Origin: Eudoraea adriatica DSM 19308
GTDB taxonomy: Bacteria; Bacteroidota; Bacteroidia; Flavobacteriales; Flavobacteriaceae
Reading direction: 5' to 3'
DNA length: 64,000 bases
Assembly (NCBI RefSeq): GCF_000382125.1
Contig: NZ_KB907547.1
Location: 124,001 to 188,000 of the forward strand
Shown here: piece by piece, positions 46,379-54,524 of the stretch
Layout of the letters: each line of letters starts with the position of its first letter
Position numbering within the stretch: position 1 is the first letter of the stretch
Notes under the pieces: generated by a model
Told to the model about the DNA's origin: nothing
The model's input: only the letters and a program-made list of their open reading frames with translations
Databases searched by the model: none
Translations under genes and position numbers: made by a program

Positions 46379-47651
46379 AAAGGCATATAAGCGAATTGAT
46401 TGGCTTACCGTACTGTTTTACCTTTTGCTGGTGGCGATAGGTTGGCTAAATATTTACTCCAGCACATTTACTGAAGGCGGCGCTTCTATTTTCGATTTTG
46501 GCGAACTATACGGAAAACAATTGTTATTTATAGGTTTAAGCCTAATTAGTATCCTGGCATTACTTGCACTGGAGGCTAGTTTTTATGAACGTTTTTCCAG
46601 CGTTCTGTACATTATTTCTATGGTTCTTCTTCTTGGGCTATTTGTCTTTGGCAAGACTATTGCCGGAGCGACCTCATGGTACGACCTTGGGTTTTTTAAT
46701 TTTCAACCTTCCGAGCTTGCCAAGGTTGCCACCGTTTTGGCTTTGGCAAAGTATTTAAGTGACATTCAGACAGATATTAAAAACCGGAAGGATCAATTTT
46801 ATTCTTTTTTAATTATCCTGATACCGGCCATTTTAATCATTCCGCAACCAGATCCGGGCAGTGCGCTGGTGTTTTTTGCGCTGGTCTTCGTTCTTTTCAG
46901 AGAGGGATTACCCCTGTTTTACCTGGGTATTGCCTTTTTAGCCGTGATTGTTTTTATAACCACTCTGATGTTCGGAACTACCTGGGTGGGAATTGGCTTA
47001 GCTTTGATAATTGCTCTTTTTCTCTTACTTAAAAGAGCCTCTTTTAAAATTCCGATCTTCCCTTTAATAAGTGTTTTTATTATTACTATCGCTTTTTCGC
47101 TTTCCGTAAATTTTGTATTCAACAATGTCTTTGAACAACGCCACAGAGACAGATTCAGCCTCTGGCTTCGTTTGGAAAAAGATCCTGCCAAACTCGAACA
47201 AATTCGCAAAACTATAGGCTATAATACATATCAATCTGAAAAGGCTATTGAATCTGGTGGGTTCTTTGGAAAGGGATTCCTGGAAGGTACCAGAACAAAA
47301 GGGGATTTTGTTCCTGAACAACATACAGATTATATTTTTAGTACGGTGGGTGAAGAGTGGGGATTTTTGGGCACAACTATCGTTGTCATACTTTTTACAC
47401 TACTACTTCTACGGCTTGTTTACCTGGCCGAAAGGCAAAAAAACGATTTCAGTCGAATGTATGGCTACGGAGCAATATCAATTTTGTTAATTCATTACTT
47501 TATCAATATCGGAATGGTCATTGGTGTGCTGCCAACCATTGGGATTCCTTTACCATTCTTTAGTTACGGAGGATCTGGCCTATTAGGTTTTACAATTCTA
47601 CTGTTTATATTTCTGAAACTGGATGCAAACCGATTAAATGAGTGGGGCTAG
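46362..47651 (+). CDS. rodA: Rod shape-determining protein RodA (SEDS glycosyltransferase)
   Basis: 429 residues with about ten membrane helices. SEDS family motifs are present: FNFQPSELAKVATVLALAKYL, QPDPGSALVFFALVFV, and near the end MVIGVLPTIGIPLPFFSYGGSGLLG. It polymerises glycan strands with PBP2. An inserted periplasmic/cytoplasmic charged loop (RHRDRFSLWLRLEKDPAKLEQIRKT) is seen before GFFGKGFLEG. An ATG at 46368 is an equally good start. Overlaps the PBP2 gene by 17 bases, showing coupling. Confidence 0.96.
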   Translation: MSMFGRKAYKRIDWLTVLFYLLLVAIGWLNIYSSTFTEGGASIFDFGELYGKQLLFIGLSLISILALLALEASFYERFSSVLYIISMVLLLGLFVFGKTIAGATSWYDLGFFNFQPSELAKVATVLALAKYLSDIQTDIKNRKDQFYSFLIILIPAILIIPQPDPGSALVFFALVFVLFREGLPLFYLGIAFLAVIVFITTLMFGTTWVGIGLALIIALFLLLKRASFKIPIFPLISVFIITIAFSLSVNFVFNNVFEQRHRDRFSLWLRLEKDPAKLEQIRKTIGYNTYQSEKAIESGGFFGKGFLEGTRTKGDFVPEQHTDYIFSTVGEEWGFLGTTIVVILFTLLLLRLVYLAERQKNDFSRMYGYGAISILLIHYFINIGMVIGVLPTIGIPLPFFSYGGSGLLGFTILLFIFLKLDANRLNEWG

Positions 47652-47969
47652 AAACTCCAATATTCTAAATTTATGCTCTGTTCCATTGGAGATTCAATAT
47701 CTTCTGTCGCAGGTGGGGGGGAATACAGGCAGGGAATATTAAATTTCTCAAACATCCTGGGACATGGAATACAAGGAATTAACAAAGAAATATATATGGT
47801 TTGTTAGCCCTCTGTGATCTTCCATGCAACATGATTTATATTTGGTTTAATTCCATTGAATTTTTAATTGAACAGATTGTAAGTCAGAGGTATTAAATCC
47901 GACTTAAATTACTTATTTTACCCATTGGTAAAACTTTTAAATTTTAGTATTCACTATAATAATAATTCT
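47652..47969 (+). other. 318-bp intergenic region before msrB
   Basis: It contains an inverted pair CTCCAAT (47655-47661) / ATTGGAG (47685-47691) just after rodA and an unrecognised 44-codon ATG frame (47673-47807). No convincing promoter was seen for msrB; no RNA gene recognised. Confidence 0.3.
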
Positions 47970-48431
47970 ATGTTGACCTGGAAAAACATAATAAACTTTA
48001 CGGTAAACGGAAATCCCGAACCAGACAGGCGTGTTGAAAAAACAGAAAATGAATGGCGCGAAATACTTACGCCAGACCAATTTCGTATTACCCGGAAAAA
48101 AGGAACTGAAGCGCCTCATTCAGGGGCATTATGCAGCATCCATGATGCAGGTAAATATTCCTGTGTATGTTGCAACACTCCCTTGTTTGATTCTACTATA
48201 AAATTTGAATCAGGCACAGGATGGCCAAGTTTCACTCAGCCCATAGCAGAGAATGCTATTAAATATGAAAAAGATGTCACCTTTGGAATGATAAGGGTAG
48301 AAGTATTGTGCAATACTTGCGATGCGCATTTAGGACATGTATTCCCTGATGGCCCGGAACCCAGTGGTCTTCGCTATTGTATCAACTCGGAGTCCATGGT
48401 AATTGAAAAGGAGGTTGTTGATGGAAAGTAA
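47970..48431 (+). CDS. msrB: Peptide methionine-R-sulfoxide reductase MsrB
   Basis: 153 residues from the ATG at 47970 (the longer frame uses TTG). It reduces methionine-R-sulfoxide in proteins. The zinc Cys pairs are C65/C68 (CVCC) and C114/C117 (CNTC); the catalytic Cys137 is in GLRYCINS. GTGWPSF and HLGHVFPDGP are family motifs. No signal peptide. The start of msrA overlaps its end by 11 bases. Confidence 0.95.
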   Translation: MLTWKNIINFTVNGNPEPDRRVEKTENEWREILTPDQFRITRKKGTEAPHSGALCSIHDAGKYSCVCCNTPLFDSTIKFESGTGWPSFTQPIAENAIKYEKDVTFGMIRVEVLCNTCDAHLGHVFPDGPEPSGLRYCINSESMVIEKEVVDGK

Positions 48432-48969
48432 AAAATTGGAAATAGCAACCGTGGGTGGAGGATGTTTTTGGTGTACTGAAGCTGTTTTATCAGAGATTAA
48501 AGGAGTAGATAAAGTGGTCTCCGGATATTCAGGGGGCAATGCTCCGGGTAAACCAACGTACAGAGAAATATGCTCCGGACGTACCGGACATGCCGAGGTA
48601 ATACAGATAAGCTTTGATCCCGACATTATTTCTTTTCGCGATCTATTACTTGTTTTTATGACTACCCATGACCCTACAACACTAAACAGACAGGGGGCAG
48701 ATGTTGGAACACAATACCGTTCTGTCATTTTTTACCATAATCAAAATCAAAAAGAAATAGCGGAAGAAGTTATAGCTGAAATGTCTTCCTATTACGAAAA
48801 TCCGGTAGTTACAGAATTGAGTCCGTTAAAAATATTTTATGAGGCAGAGGACTATCATCAGAATTATTACAACAATAATCAAAGTCAGGGGTATTGCAAT
48901 TTTGTAATTACTCCAAAGTTGGCTAAACTAAGACAAATACATGCAGATAAACTAAAAAGCACAAGTTAG
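48421..48969 (+). CDS. msrA: Peptide methionine-S-sulfoxide reductase MsrA
   Basis: 182 residues from the ATG at 48421, which overlaps msrB; an earlier in-frame ATG at 48403 is a less likely start. It reduces methionine-S-sulfoxide. The catalytic GCFWC motif has Cys15 in VGGGCFWCTEAV. SGYSGG, GHAEVIQI and DPTTLNRQGADVGTQYRS are typical of MsrA. Paired with msrB for repair of both stereoisomers. Confidence 0.96.
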   Translation: MESKKLEIATVGGGCFWCTEAVLSEIKGVDKVVSGYSGGNAPGKPTYREICSGRTGHAEVIQISFDPDIISFRDLLLVFMTTHDPTTLNRQGADVGTQYRSVIFYHNQNQKEIAEEVIAEMSSYYENPVVTELSPLKIFYEAEDYHQNYYNNNQSQGYCNFVITPKLAKLRQIHADKLKSTS

Positions 48970-49130
48970 TAAGACGAGGATTGGATTAACTATGGCTAAA
49001 ATGTTTATGCCAGGTGTTTCTGATAATACGGCAAGATATTTTAATAAAAAAAATCTCAATTAACTTGAATGCTTTTATCCAGGTATATTCAAATATTTTA
49101 TCGCTGTTAATGGCCCTGGAGAATGAAAAT

Positions 49131-49169
49131 AAAAAAGAGCTCCGGCAAAAAACCGGAGCTCTTTTTTTT
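49131..49169. terminator. Bidirectional terminator between msrA and prc
   Basis: A perfect stem of 15 bases (A-run, GAGCTCCGG / CCGGAGCTC, T-run) with a seven-base loop CAAAAAA and T runs on both sides in each direction. It serves both the msrBA genes (plus) and prc (minus). Confidence 0.92.
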
Positions 49170-49186
49170 AAAGTAACATGTACTTC

Positions 49187-51316
49187 TTAGCCTTTAACGC
49201 TGGCTAATTTACCGTTTTTGATATTGTTTAATTTCAAATCCTGAAGCACATTTATTGCCTCTTCCACATAGACATCTTTTGCAAGATTATTATGCCAACG
49301 GTCGCGTTTTTCTCTTAATACTGGGTCTTTTGTAAAAAGTTCTTCTTCGTATTTGAGAGATTCAAATGTTAAATGCGAATCGTAATCCGATATGGTCTTA
49401 AAATATGTAGATTTTTCTTTATCCTTTTTCTCTTCGCTCTTGTAGATATCATAATTGAGTGAAACTATATTTTCATCCTGCTGCTCCTTAAGCCATTTGG
49501 CGTTTTCTTCAATTAAGGCAATCTGCGGATTTTGCGCCATGCGCTTGGCACTATTCTCAATTGTAGCTTCATAATCTATATAACCTTCCCAGGGCTCATA
49601 ATCTGCCGGTGATATTTTATCCCACGTCAACGGATTTCGCTGATCCCTTTCCCCTAAATCAATATAACTATATCTGTCCGGAACAACAACATCACTTTTA
49701 ACTCCTTCTAACTGTGTTGATCCACCATTTATCCTGTAAAACTTTTGAGTTGTTAGTTTTATTGCTCCAAGATCACCATGCTCATTGCTCCTAACAATAT
49801 TTTCCAGGGGGATCACATTTTGCACTGTTCCCTTGCCAAAAGTTTGTTTACTGCCAATTACTACAGCTCTCTTATAGTCTTGCATGGCAGCTGCCAATAT
49901 TTCAGAAGCAGAGGCAGAAAGTTCATTCACCAAAATAACCAGTGGACCATCCCATTGAATCCTTTCATCCTTATCTTCATATACGTCCTTTTCTTTTCCG
50001 GAAGACCTTACCTGAACCACAGGACCATCTTTTATAAAAAGACCGGCCATTTCCACAACTGTTTTAAGAGAACCTCCCCCATTGTCCCTAAGGTCAATTA
50101 CAAGGCCTTCTGCGCCTTCTTTCTTTAAACGCTCAACCTCCTTGGCCACATCCGTTGCTGCATTTCTCTCGGCATAATCATTAAAATCCACATAGAATTT
50201 TGGAAGGTTAATAATACCGTATTTTTCATTCTCCTTAATAACCGTTGCTGATTTGGCATAACTCTCTTCAAGTTCAACTACATCTCTTATGATAGAAATT
50301 TCTTCTATGGAGCCATCTACTTTTCTAACGGTTAAATCAACTACTGTGCCCTTAGGGCCTTTAATTAGTTTGATAGCATCATCCAAACGCATCCCGACAA
50401 TATTTACCGGTAATTCTCCATCCTGCCCAACTTTTAATATTTCATCACCTACTTCCAATTGCTGGTTTCTCCAAACGGGGCCGCCCGAAATTATCTCAAC
50501 AATCTTAGCTCCCTCCGGTTTTTTCTGCAATCTTGCGCCAATGCCTTCAAATTTACCGGACATACTAATATCAAATTTATCTTTATCCTCTGGAGCAAAG
50601 TAATAGGTATGAGGATCAAATTCATCTACAATTGTATTGATATAATATACGAACCAGTCTTCCCTTTTAAGATCATCTACAAAGTCGAAATATTCATCCA
50701 GCGTCTTTTTAGTAGATTCTCTGGCCTCTGATTCCATTTGCTCCAGCGACATGCTTTCCGTATTGGGATCGTCTTTCTTTTTTTGTTCCTGGACCTTAAA
50801 TTTAGAATCAAAAGTTCCGATGGTGGCATATTTAAGTTGTTTTCTCCAGCGTTCTTTAAGTTCATTTCTGGATGCCGCAAATGACTGGTCTTTATAATCT
50901 ATGTTAATGGATTCTTCGATTGAATAATCGAAAGGATCACTTAAAACCTCCGCATAAAGCGATTTGGCATTTTCCATTCGCTTCATGAATCTTGCATAAA
51001 CAATATTGAAAAAGGATATATCTGTATTTCTTATCTGATCGTCTATTTGAAATTTGTATTTCTCAAACTCCAAAATATCCTCCTCGAGAAAATACCTTTT
51101 TGTAGGGTCTATAACATCGATAAAATCTTCAAAGACACTAACCGAGAAATCGTCATCAATTTCCTTGGGCTCATAGTGTCCGCGTTCTAAAATATAAGTA
51201 ATAAGATCTAAGAGTAATTTATCCTTATCATCATTTTCAAATGACTTATTGGTAAAACTGCATGATGCAATTGCAATAAGTAGCACCAAAAATCCAAGTA
51301 TGAGATTTCTTTTCAT
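49187..51316 (-). CDS. prc: Tail-specific carboxy-terminal protease (Prc/Tsp)
   Basis: 709 residues from ATG 51316, which gives KRNLILGFLVLLIAIASC, a likely lipoprotein signal (Cys19); the longer frame to 51361 lacks a good start. N-terminal helical domain, a PDZ domain (MSGKFEGIGARLQ, GGPVWRNQQLEVGDEILKVG, MRLDDAIKLIKGPKGT), then S41 peptidase with Ser in VNELSASASEILAAAMQ and Lys in IGSKQTFGKGTVQ, and a C-terminal domain. It trims or degrades exported proteins from their C termini. Confidence 0.94.
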   Translation of the reverse strand: MKRNLILGFLVLLIAIASCSFTNKSFENDDKDKLLLDLITYILERGHYEPKEIDDDFSVSVFEDFIDVIDPTKRYFLEEDILEFEKYKFQIDDQIRNTDISFFNIVYARFMKRMENAKSLYAEVLSDPFDYSIEESINIDYKDQSFAASRNELKERWRKQLKYATIGTFDSKFKVQEQKKKDDPNTESMSLEQMESEARESTKKTLDEYFDFVDDLKREDWFVYYINTIVDEFDPHTYYFAPEDKDKFDISMSGKFEGIGARLQKKPEGAKIVEIISGGPVWRNQQLEVGDEILKVGQDGELPVNIVGMRLDDAIKLIKGPKGTVVDLTVRKVDGSIEEISIIRDVVELEESYAKSATVIKENEKYGIINLPKFYVDFNDYAERNAATDVAKEVERLKKEGAEGLVIDLRDNGGGSLKTVVEMAGLFIKDGPVVQVRSSGKEKDVYEDKDERIQWDGPLVILVNELSASASEILAAAMQDYKRAVVIGSKQTFGKGTVQNVIPLENIVRSNEHGDLGAIKLTTQKFYRINGGSTQLEGVKSDVVVPDRYSYIDLGERDQRNPLTWDKISPADYEPWEGYIDYEATIENSAKRMAQNPQIALIEENAKWLKEQQDENIVSLNYDIYKSEEKKDKEKSTYFKTISDYDSHLTFESLKYEEELFTKDPVLREKRDRWHNNLAKDVYVEEAINVLQDLKLNNIKNGKLASVKG

Positions 51317-51635
51317 GTATTTTTTTTTAGGTGTGGTTACTATTGACCCACTTACTAACAAACTAAAATTATAAACAAAAACATGGCAAAGCCAACGAAT
51401 TCCCTAAGATACTGAAAAAACCATGCCACTTTAAAGCGTGTAGCATTAATTTTTTGTTAAACACCATGAGGGTTTGTCTCCAATAAGGTAAATAATTAAT
51501 CCGTTATACCGGATTTTTAAGTAATGAGGAAACATATTCAAGAACCTACCATAACCCATGTTTTTGAACAGGCCCTCTATAAGCGCGCCATAATAACATA
51601 TTAAAAACGTATTTTTACCGGAGAAAGTATACAGT
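51317..51635. other. 319-bp divergent intergenic region between prc and surE
   Basis: AT-rich. A 72-codon antisense frame (51446-51664, minus) crosses into the start of surE; its sequence matches no family I know, and it is probably chance or a decayed gene. Candidate promoter elements for prc and surE are not clear. Confidence 0.3.
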
Positions 51636-52415
51636 ATGCAAAAACCCCTTATTCTGGTAACCAATGACGATGGAATAACGGCTCCTGGTTTAAGAGCTTT
51701 GGTTCGTTACATGAAGGAAATTGGCGAAGTTGTTGTTGTGGCACCAGACAGCCCGCAATCGGGAATGGGGCATGCAATAACACTGGATAATGCACTTTAC
51801 TCCAAGAAAGTTACCATAGATCTTGAAAATGGTGGCCATGAGGAGTACAGCTGCAGTGGAACTCCTGCCGATTGCGTAAAATTAGCACTTCAGGAGATAC
51901 TTGGCAGAAAACCTGATCTGTGTGTAAGTGGAATAAATCACGGTTCCAATTCTTCTATAAATGTTATCTATTCAGGAACAATGAGTGCAGCTATCGAAGC
52001 AGGAATTGAAGGCATACCTGCCATTGGCTTTTCATTATGTGATTATTCCTGGGAAGCTAATTTTAAAAGCACTGAAACAGAAGTGAAAAAAATTGTTGAA
52101 GAAGCACTGAGTAATGGTATTCCTAAAGGTGTTGTTCTCAATGTAAATATTCCGAAAACAAAAGGCGAAGGTGTAAAAGGCATTAAAGTGTGCCGCCAGG
52201 CAAGAGCCAATTGGAAGGAGAAATTTGATAAACGAACCAACCCAATGGGTAAGGACTACTATTGGCTCACAGGTGAATTTGAACTTTTGGATAAAGGAGA
52301 GGACACGGATGAATGGGCCTTGAGTAATGGCTATATTTCGATAGTTCCCACACAATTTGATTTAACCGCGCATCACGCTATACAGGATATAAACAACTGG
52401 TCTTTTAATGAATAA
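51636..52415 (+). CDS. surE: 5'-nucleotidase SurE
   Basis: 259 residues. SurE is a metal-dependent nucleoside monophosphate phosphatase. Metal-ligating Asp11-Asp12 occur in LVTNDDGITAPGLRAL; APDSPQSGMGHAIT, CSGTPADCVKLAL and SGINHGSNSSINVIYSGTMSAAIEAG are conserved parts of the family. The downstream membrane-protein gene overlaps its end by eight bases. Confidence 0.96.
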   Translation: MQKPLILVTNDDGITAPGLRALVRYMKEIGEVVVVAPDSPQSGMGHAITLDNALYSKKVTIDLENGGHEEYSCSGTPADCVKLALQEILGRKPDLCVSGINHGSNSSINVIYSGTMSAAIEAGIEGIPAIGFSLCDYSWEANFKSTETEVKKIVEEALSNGIPKGVVLNVNIPKTKGEGVKGIKVCRQARANWKEKFDKRTNPMGKDYYWLTGEFELLDKGEDTDEWALSNGYISIVPTQFDLTAHHAIQDINNWSFNE

Positions 52416-52692
52416 TAAAAAGGAAATATTAATTGGTTTCACAGTAGGAATTATTGCCAATGTAACCGGCACACTTTTGTACATACTGTTATTTTCCGAT
52501 TTTGGAATTATGGAAACATTCAGGGCGGCCGTTCAACAGGGACATATTGGAAGTTTACTGGCTCTTGGCGCAATTTTAAATCTGATCGCCTTTTTTGGCT
52601 TTCTAAAAATAAGAAGGGATCAAAGAGCAAAGGGGGTATTAATAGCCACTTTACTCACTGCTTTGGTTATTCTCTATTATAAGATTTTCTAA
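52408..52692 (+). CDS. Small membrane protein of unknown function
   Basis: 94 residues with three predicted membrane helices (about 8-27, 46-66 and 75-91) and no recognised motif. It overlaps surE by eight bases and is followed after one base by lpxB, so it is likely expressed with both. The conserved-looking position between surE and lpxB suggests a real gene. A role in envelope biogenesis would be only a guess. Confidence 0.7.
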   Translation: MNNKKEILIGFTVGIIANVTGTLLYILLFSDFGIMETFRAAVQQGHIGSLLALGAILNLIAFFGFLKIRRDQRAKGVLIATLLTALVILYYKIF

Positions 52693-52693
52693 A

Positions 52694-53806
52694 ATGAAGT
52701 ATTATATCATCGCCGGTGAAGCCTCCGGGGATTTGCATGGATCAAATCTTATTAAAGCAATTCTTGCTAAAGACACCAATGCCCAAATCCGCTGTTGGGG
52801 AGGTGATCGAATGCAAAAAGCCGGCGGCACACTTGTAAGGCATTATAAGGAAATGGCTTTTATGGGTTTTGCAGAGGTTATTACTAATCTTAACACCATC
52901 TTTAAAAGTATAAAATTCTGCAAGGAAGACATTAAATCTTATAATCCGGATGTTATTGTATTTATAGATTTTTCTGGTTTTAACTTGAGAATTGCCCGCT
53001 GGGCCAGGGAAAACAAATACCACACTAATTATTATATTTCACCCCAGATTTGGGCTTCAAGAGAAGGCAGGATCAAAAATATCAAGAGAGATATTGATGC
53101 CATGTATGTCATCCTGCCATTTGAAAAGGAATTCTATGAAAAAAAACACAACTATCCTGTAAATTTTGTGGGGCATCCATTAATTGATGCGATAGCACAA
53201 ATTGAAATTGGCAACGCAAAGGATTTTAGAACCGAACACAATCTGGATCCTGATAAACCAATTATTGCACTTCTTCCGGGTAGCAGAAAACAGGAGGTTC
53301 GGCAAATGCTTGGCCTGATGTTAAAGATTAGCCCGTCATTTTCAGAATACCAGTTTGTAATAGCCGGGGCTCCCAGTCTGGACATTGATTTCTATTCCGA
53401 ATTCTTAAAAAATTATGATGTAAGCCTTGTTTTTGACAGGTCTTATGAATTGCTGAGCCATTCACACGCAGCTTTGGTGACTAGTGGTACTGCCACTCTG
53501 GAAACAGCTTTATTTAAAGTGCCTCAGGTTGTCTGCTACAAAGGCAGCTGGATTTCCTATCAGATTGCGAAACGGATAATTACGTTGGATTATATTTCAT
53601 TGGTCAATTTGATTATGGGCAAAGAAGTAGTAAAAGAACTTATTCAGGCCGATTTGAGCACAAAAAACCTGGAGGTGGAGTTAACCAAAATACTGGTTGG
53701 CCCTGCACGTGCAGCACAAATAAAAGCTTATAAAGAGTTGGAAAAAAAGCTGGGCGGCAAAGGCGCAAGTGAGAAAGCTGCTGCACTTATAATAGAAAAT
53801 GCTTAA
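52694..53806 (+). CDS. lpxB: Lipid-A-disaccharide synthase LpxB
   Basis: 370 residues; joins UDP-2,3-diacylglucosamine and lipid X to form lipid A disaccharide. Key motifs: YIIAGEASGDLHG at the N terminus, FIDFSGFNLRIARWA, YYISPQIWASREGR, NFVGHPL, LLPGSRKQEV and VTSGTATLETALFKVPQVVCY. Length is normal for LpxB. Part of the surE-lpxB-NlpC/P60 stretch. Confidence 0.96.
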   Translation: MKYYIIAGEASGDLHGSNLIKAILAKDTNAQIRCWGGDRMQKAGGTLVRHYKEMAFMGFAEVITNLNTIFKSIKFCKEDIKSYNPDVIVFIDFSGFNLRIARWARENKYHTNYYISPQIWASREGRIKNIKRDIDAMYVILPFEKEFYEKKHNYPVNFVGHPLIDAIAQIEIGNAKDFRTEHNLDPDKPIIALLPGSRKQEVRQMLGLMLKISPSFSEYQFVIAGAPSLDIDFYSEFLKNYDVSLVFDRSYELLSHSHAALVTSGTATLETALFKVPQVVCYKGSWISYQIAKRIITLDYISLVNLIMGKEVVKELIQADLSTKNLEVELTKILVGPARAAQIKAYKELEKKLGGKGASEKAAALIIENA

Positions 53807-53839
53807 TTTTAGTTCCTGGTAAATCATATATATCCCGGG

Positions 53840-54397
53840 ATGAATAGAAAGATTTTTGTTTTTTATATCAGCATACTCCTAACCGGATGCGGTGTAGTTA
53901 AAAAGAAAACCACCTATGGCAAGGAACGAACTGTTACTGTTGCCGCGGTAGAAAAGGACACTTTAAGCACGATAGAAAATATTCCGGTGGCAGAAACGAC
54001 AGTTGTCGTCCTCGAAAAAGCAGATCGCATTATTAATACTGCCATGGCTTACTCCGGGGTAAGGTATAGGTATGGTGGAACCACAAAAAAAGGAATGGAT
54101 TGTTCGGGCCTGCTATATGTTTCTTTTGGAGAAAATGATATTCCTTTACCCCGGGTGTCTTATCAAATGGCTGACGAAGGCCAGAAAATTAAATTGAATA
54201 AAGTCACCAAAGGAGATCTTCTGTTCTTTAAAACCAGCAAGAAAGGAAAAAAAATTAATCATGTCGGGCTTGTAGTTGCAGTAGACGGGCGTGATATAAA
54301 ATTTATTCATGCCACTTCTTCGAGAGGAGTTATCGTTTCTTCATTACAGGAAGGTTTCTGGAACTATGCTTTTGTAAAGGCCACAAGAGTACTTTGA
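53840..54397 (+). CDS. NlpC/P60 family cell-wall hydrolase lipoprotein
   Basis: 185 residues with a short lipoprotein signal (MNRKIFVFYISILLTGC, Cys17). The C-terminal 130 residues form an NlpC/P60 domain with catalytic Cys88 (GMDCSGL), His141 (NHVGLV) and His157 (FIHATS). Members hydrolyse the D-glutamyl-meso-DAP bond in peptidoglycan peptides. It follows lpxB after 33 bases and precedes comEC by 127 bases. Confidence 0.92.
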   Translation: MNRKIFVFYISILLTGCGVVKKKTTYGKERTVTVAAVEKDTLSTIENIPVAETTVVVLEKADRIINTAMAYSGVRYRYGGTTKKGMDCSGLLYVSFGENDIPLPRVSYQMADEGQKIKLNKVTKGDLLFFKTSKKGKKINHVGLVVAVDGRDIKFIHATSSRGVIVSSLQEGFWNYAFVKATRVL

Positions 54398-54524
54398 ATA
54401 CAAACTGCATCTTCTGCGGATTGTTTTGCCTAATAATTGATTTCATCTAAATTTTCCTCACTGAACCTAACATTCAGTACCCAATGCTACTTTAATAGCT
54501 CGTACAATCAACCAAATAAACTCC

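Noticed and set aside
47673-47807. 44-codon frame between rodA and msrB
   Set aside because: Too short, unrecognised, no ribosome or promoter signals.
51446-51664. 72-codon minus-strand frame between prc and surE
   Set aside because: Overlaps the surE start, no recognised family, no signal for translation; kept only as a note on the gap.
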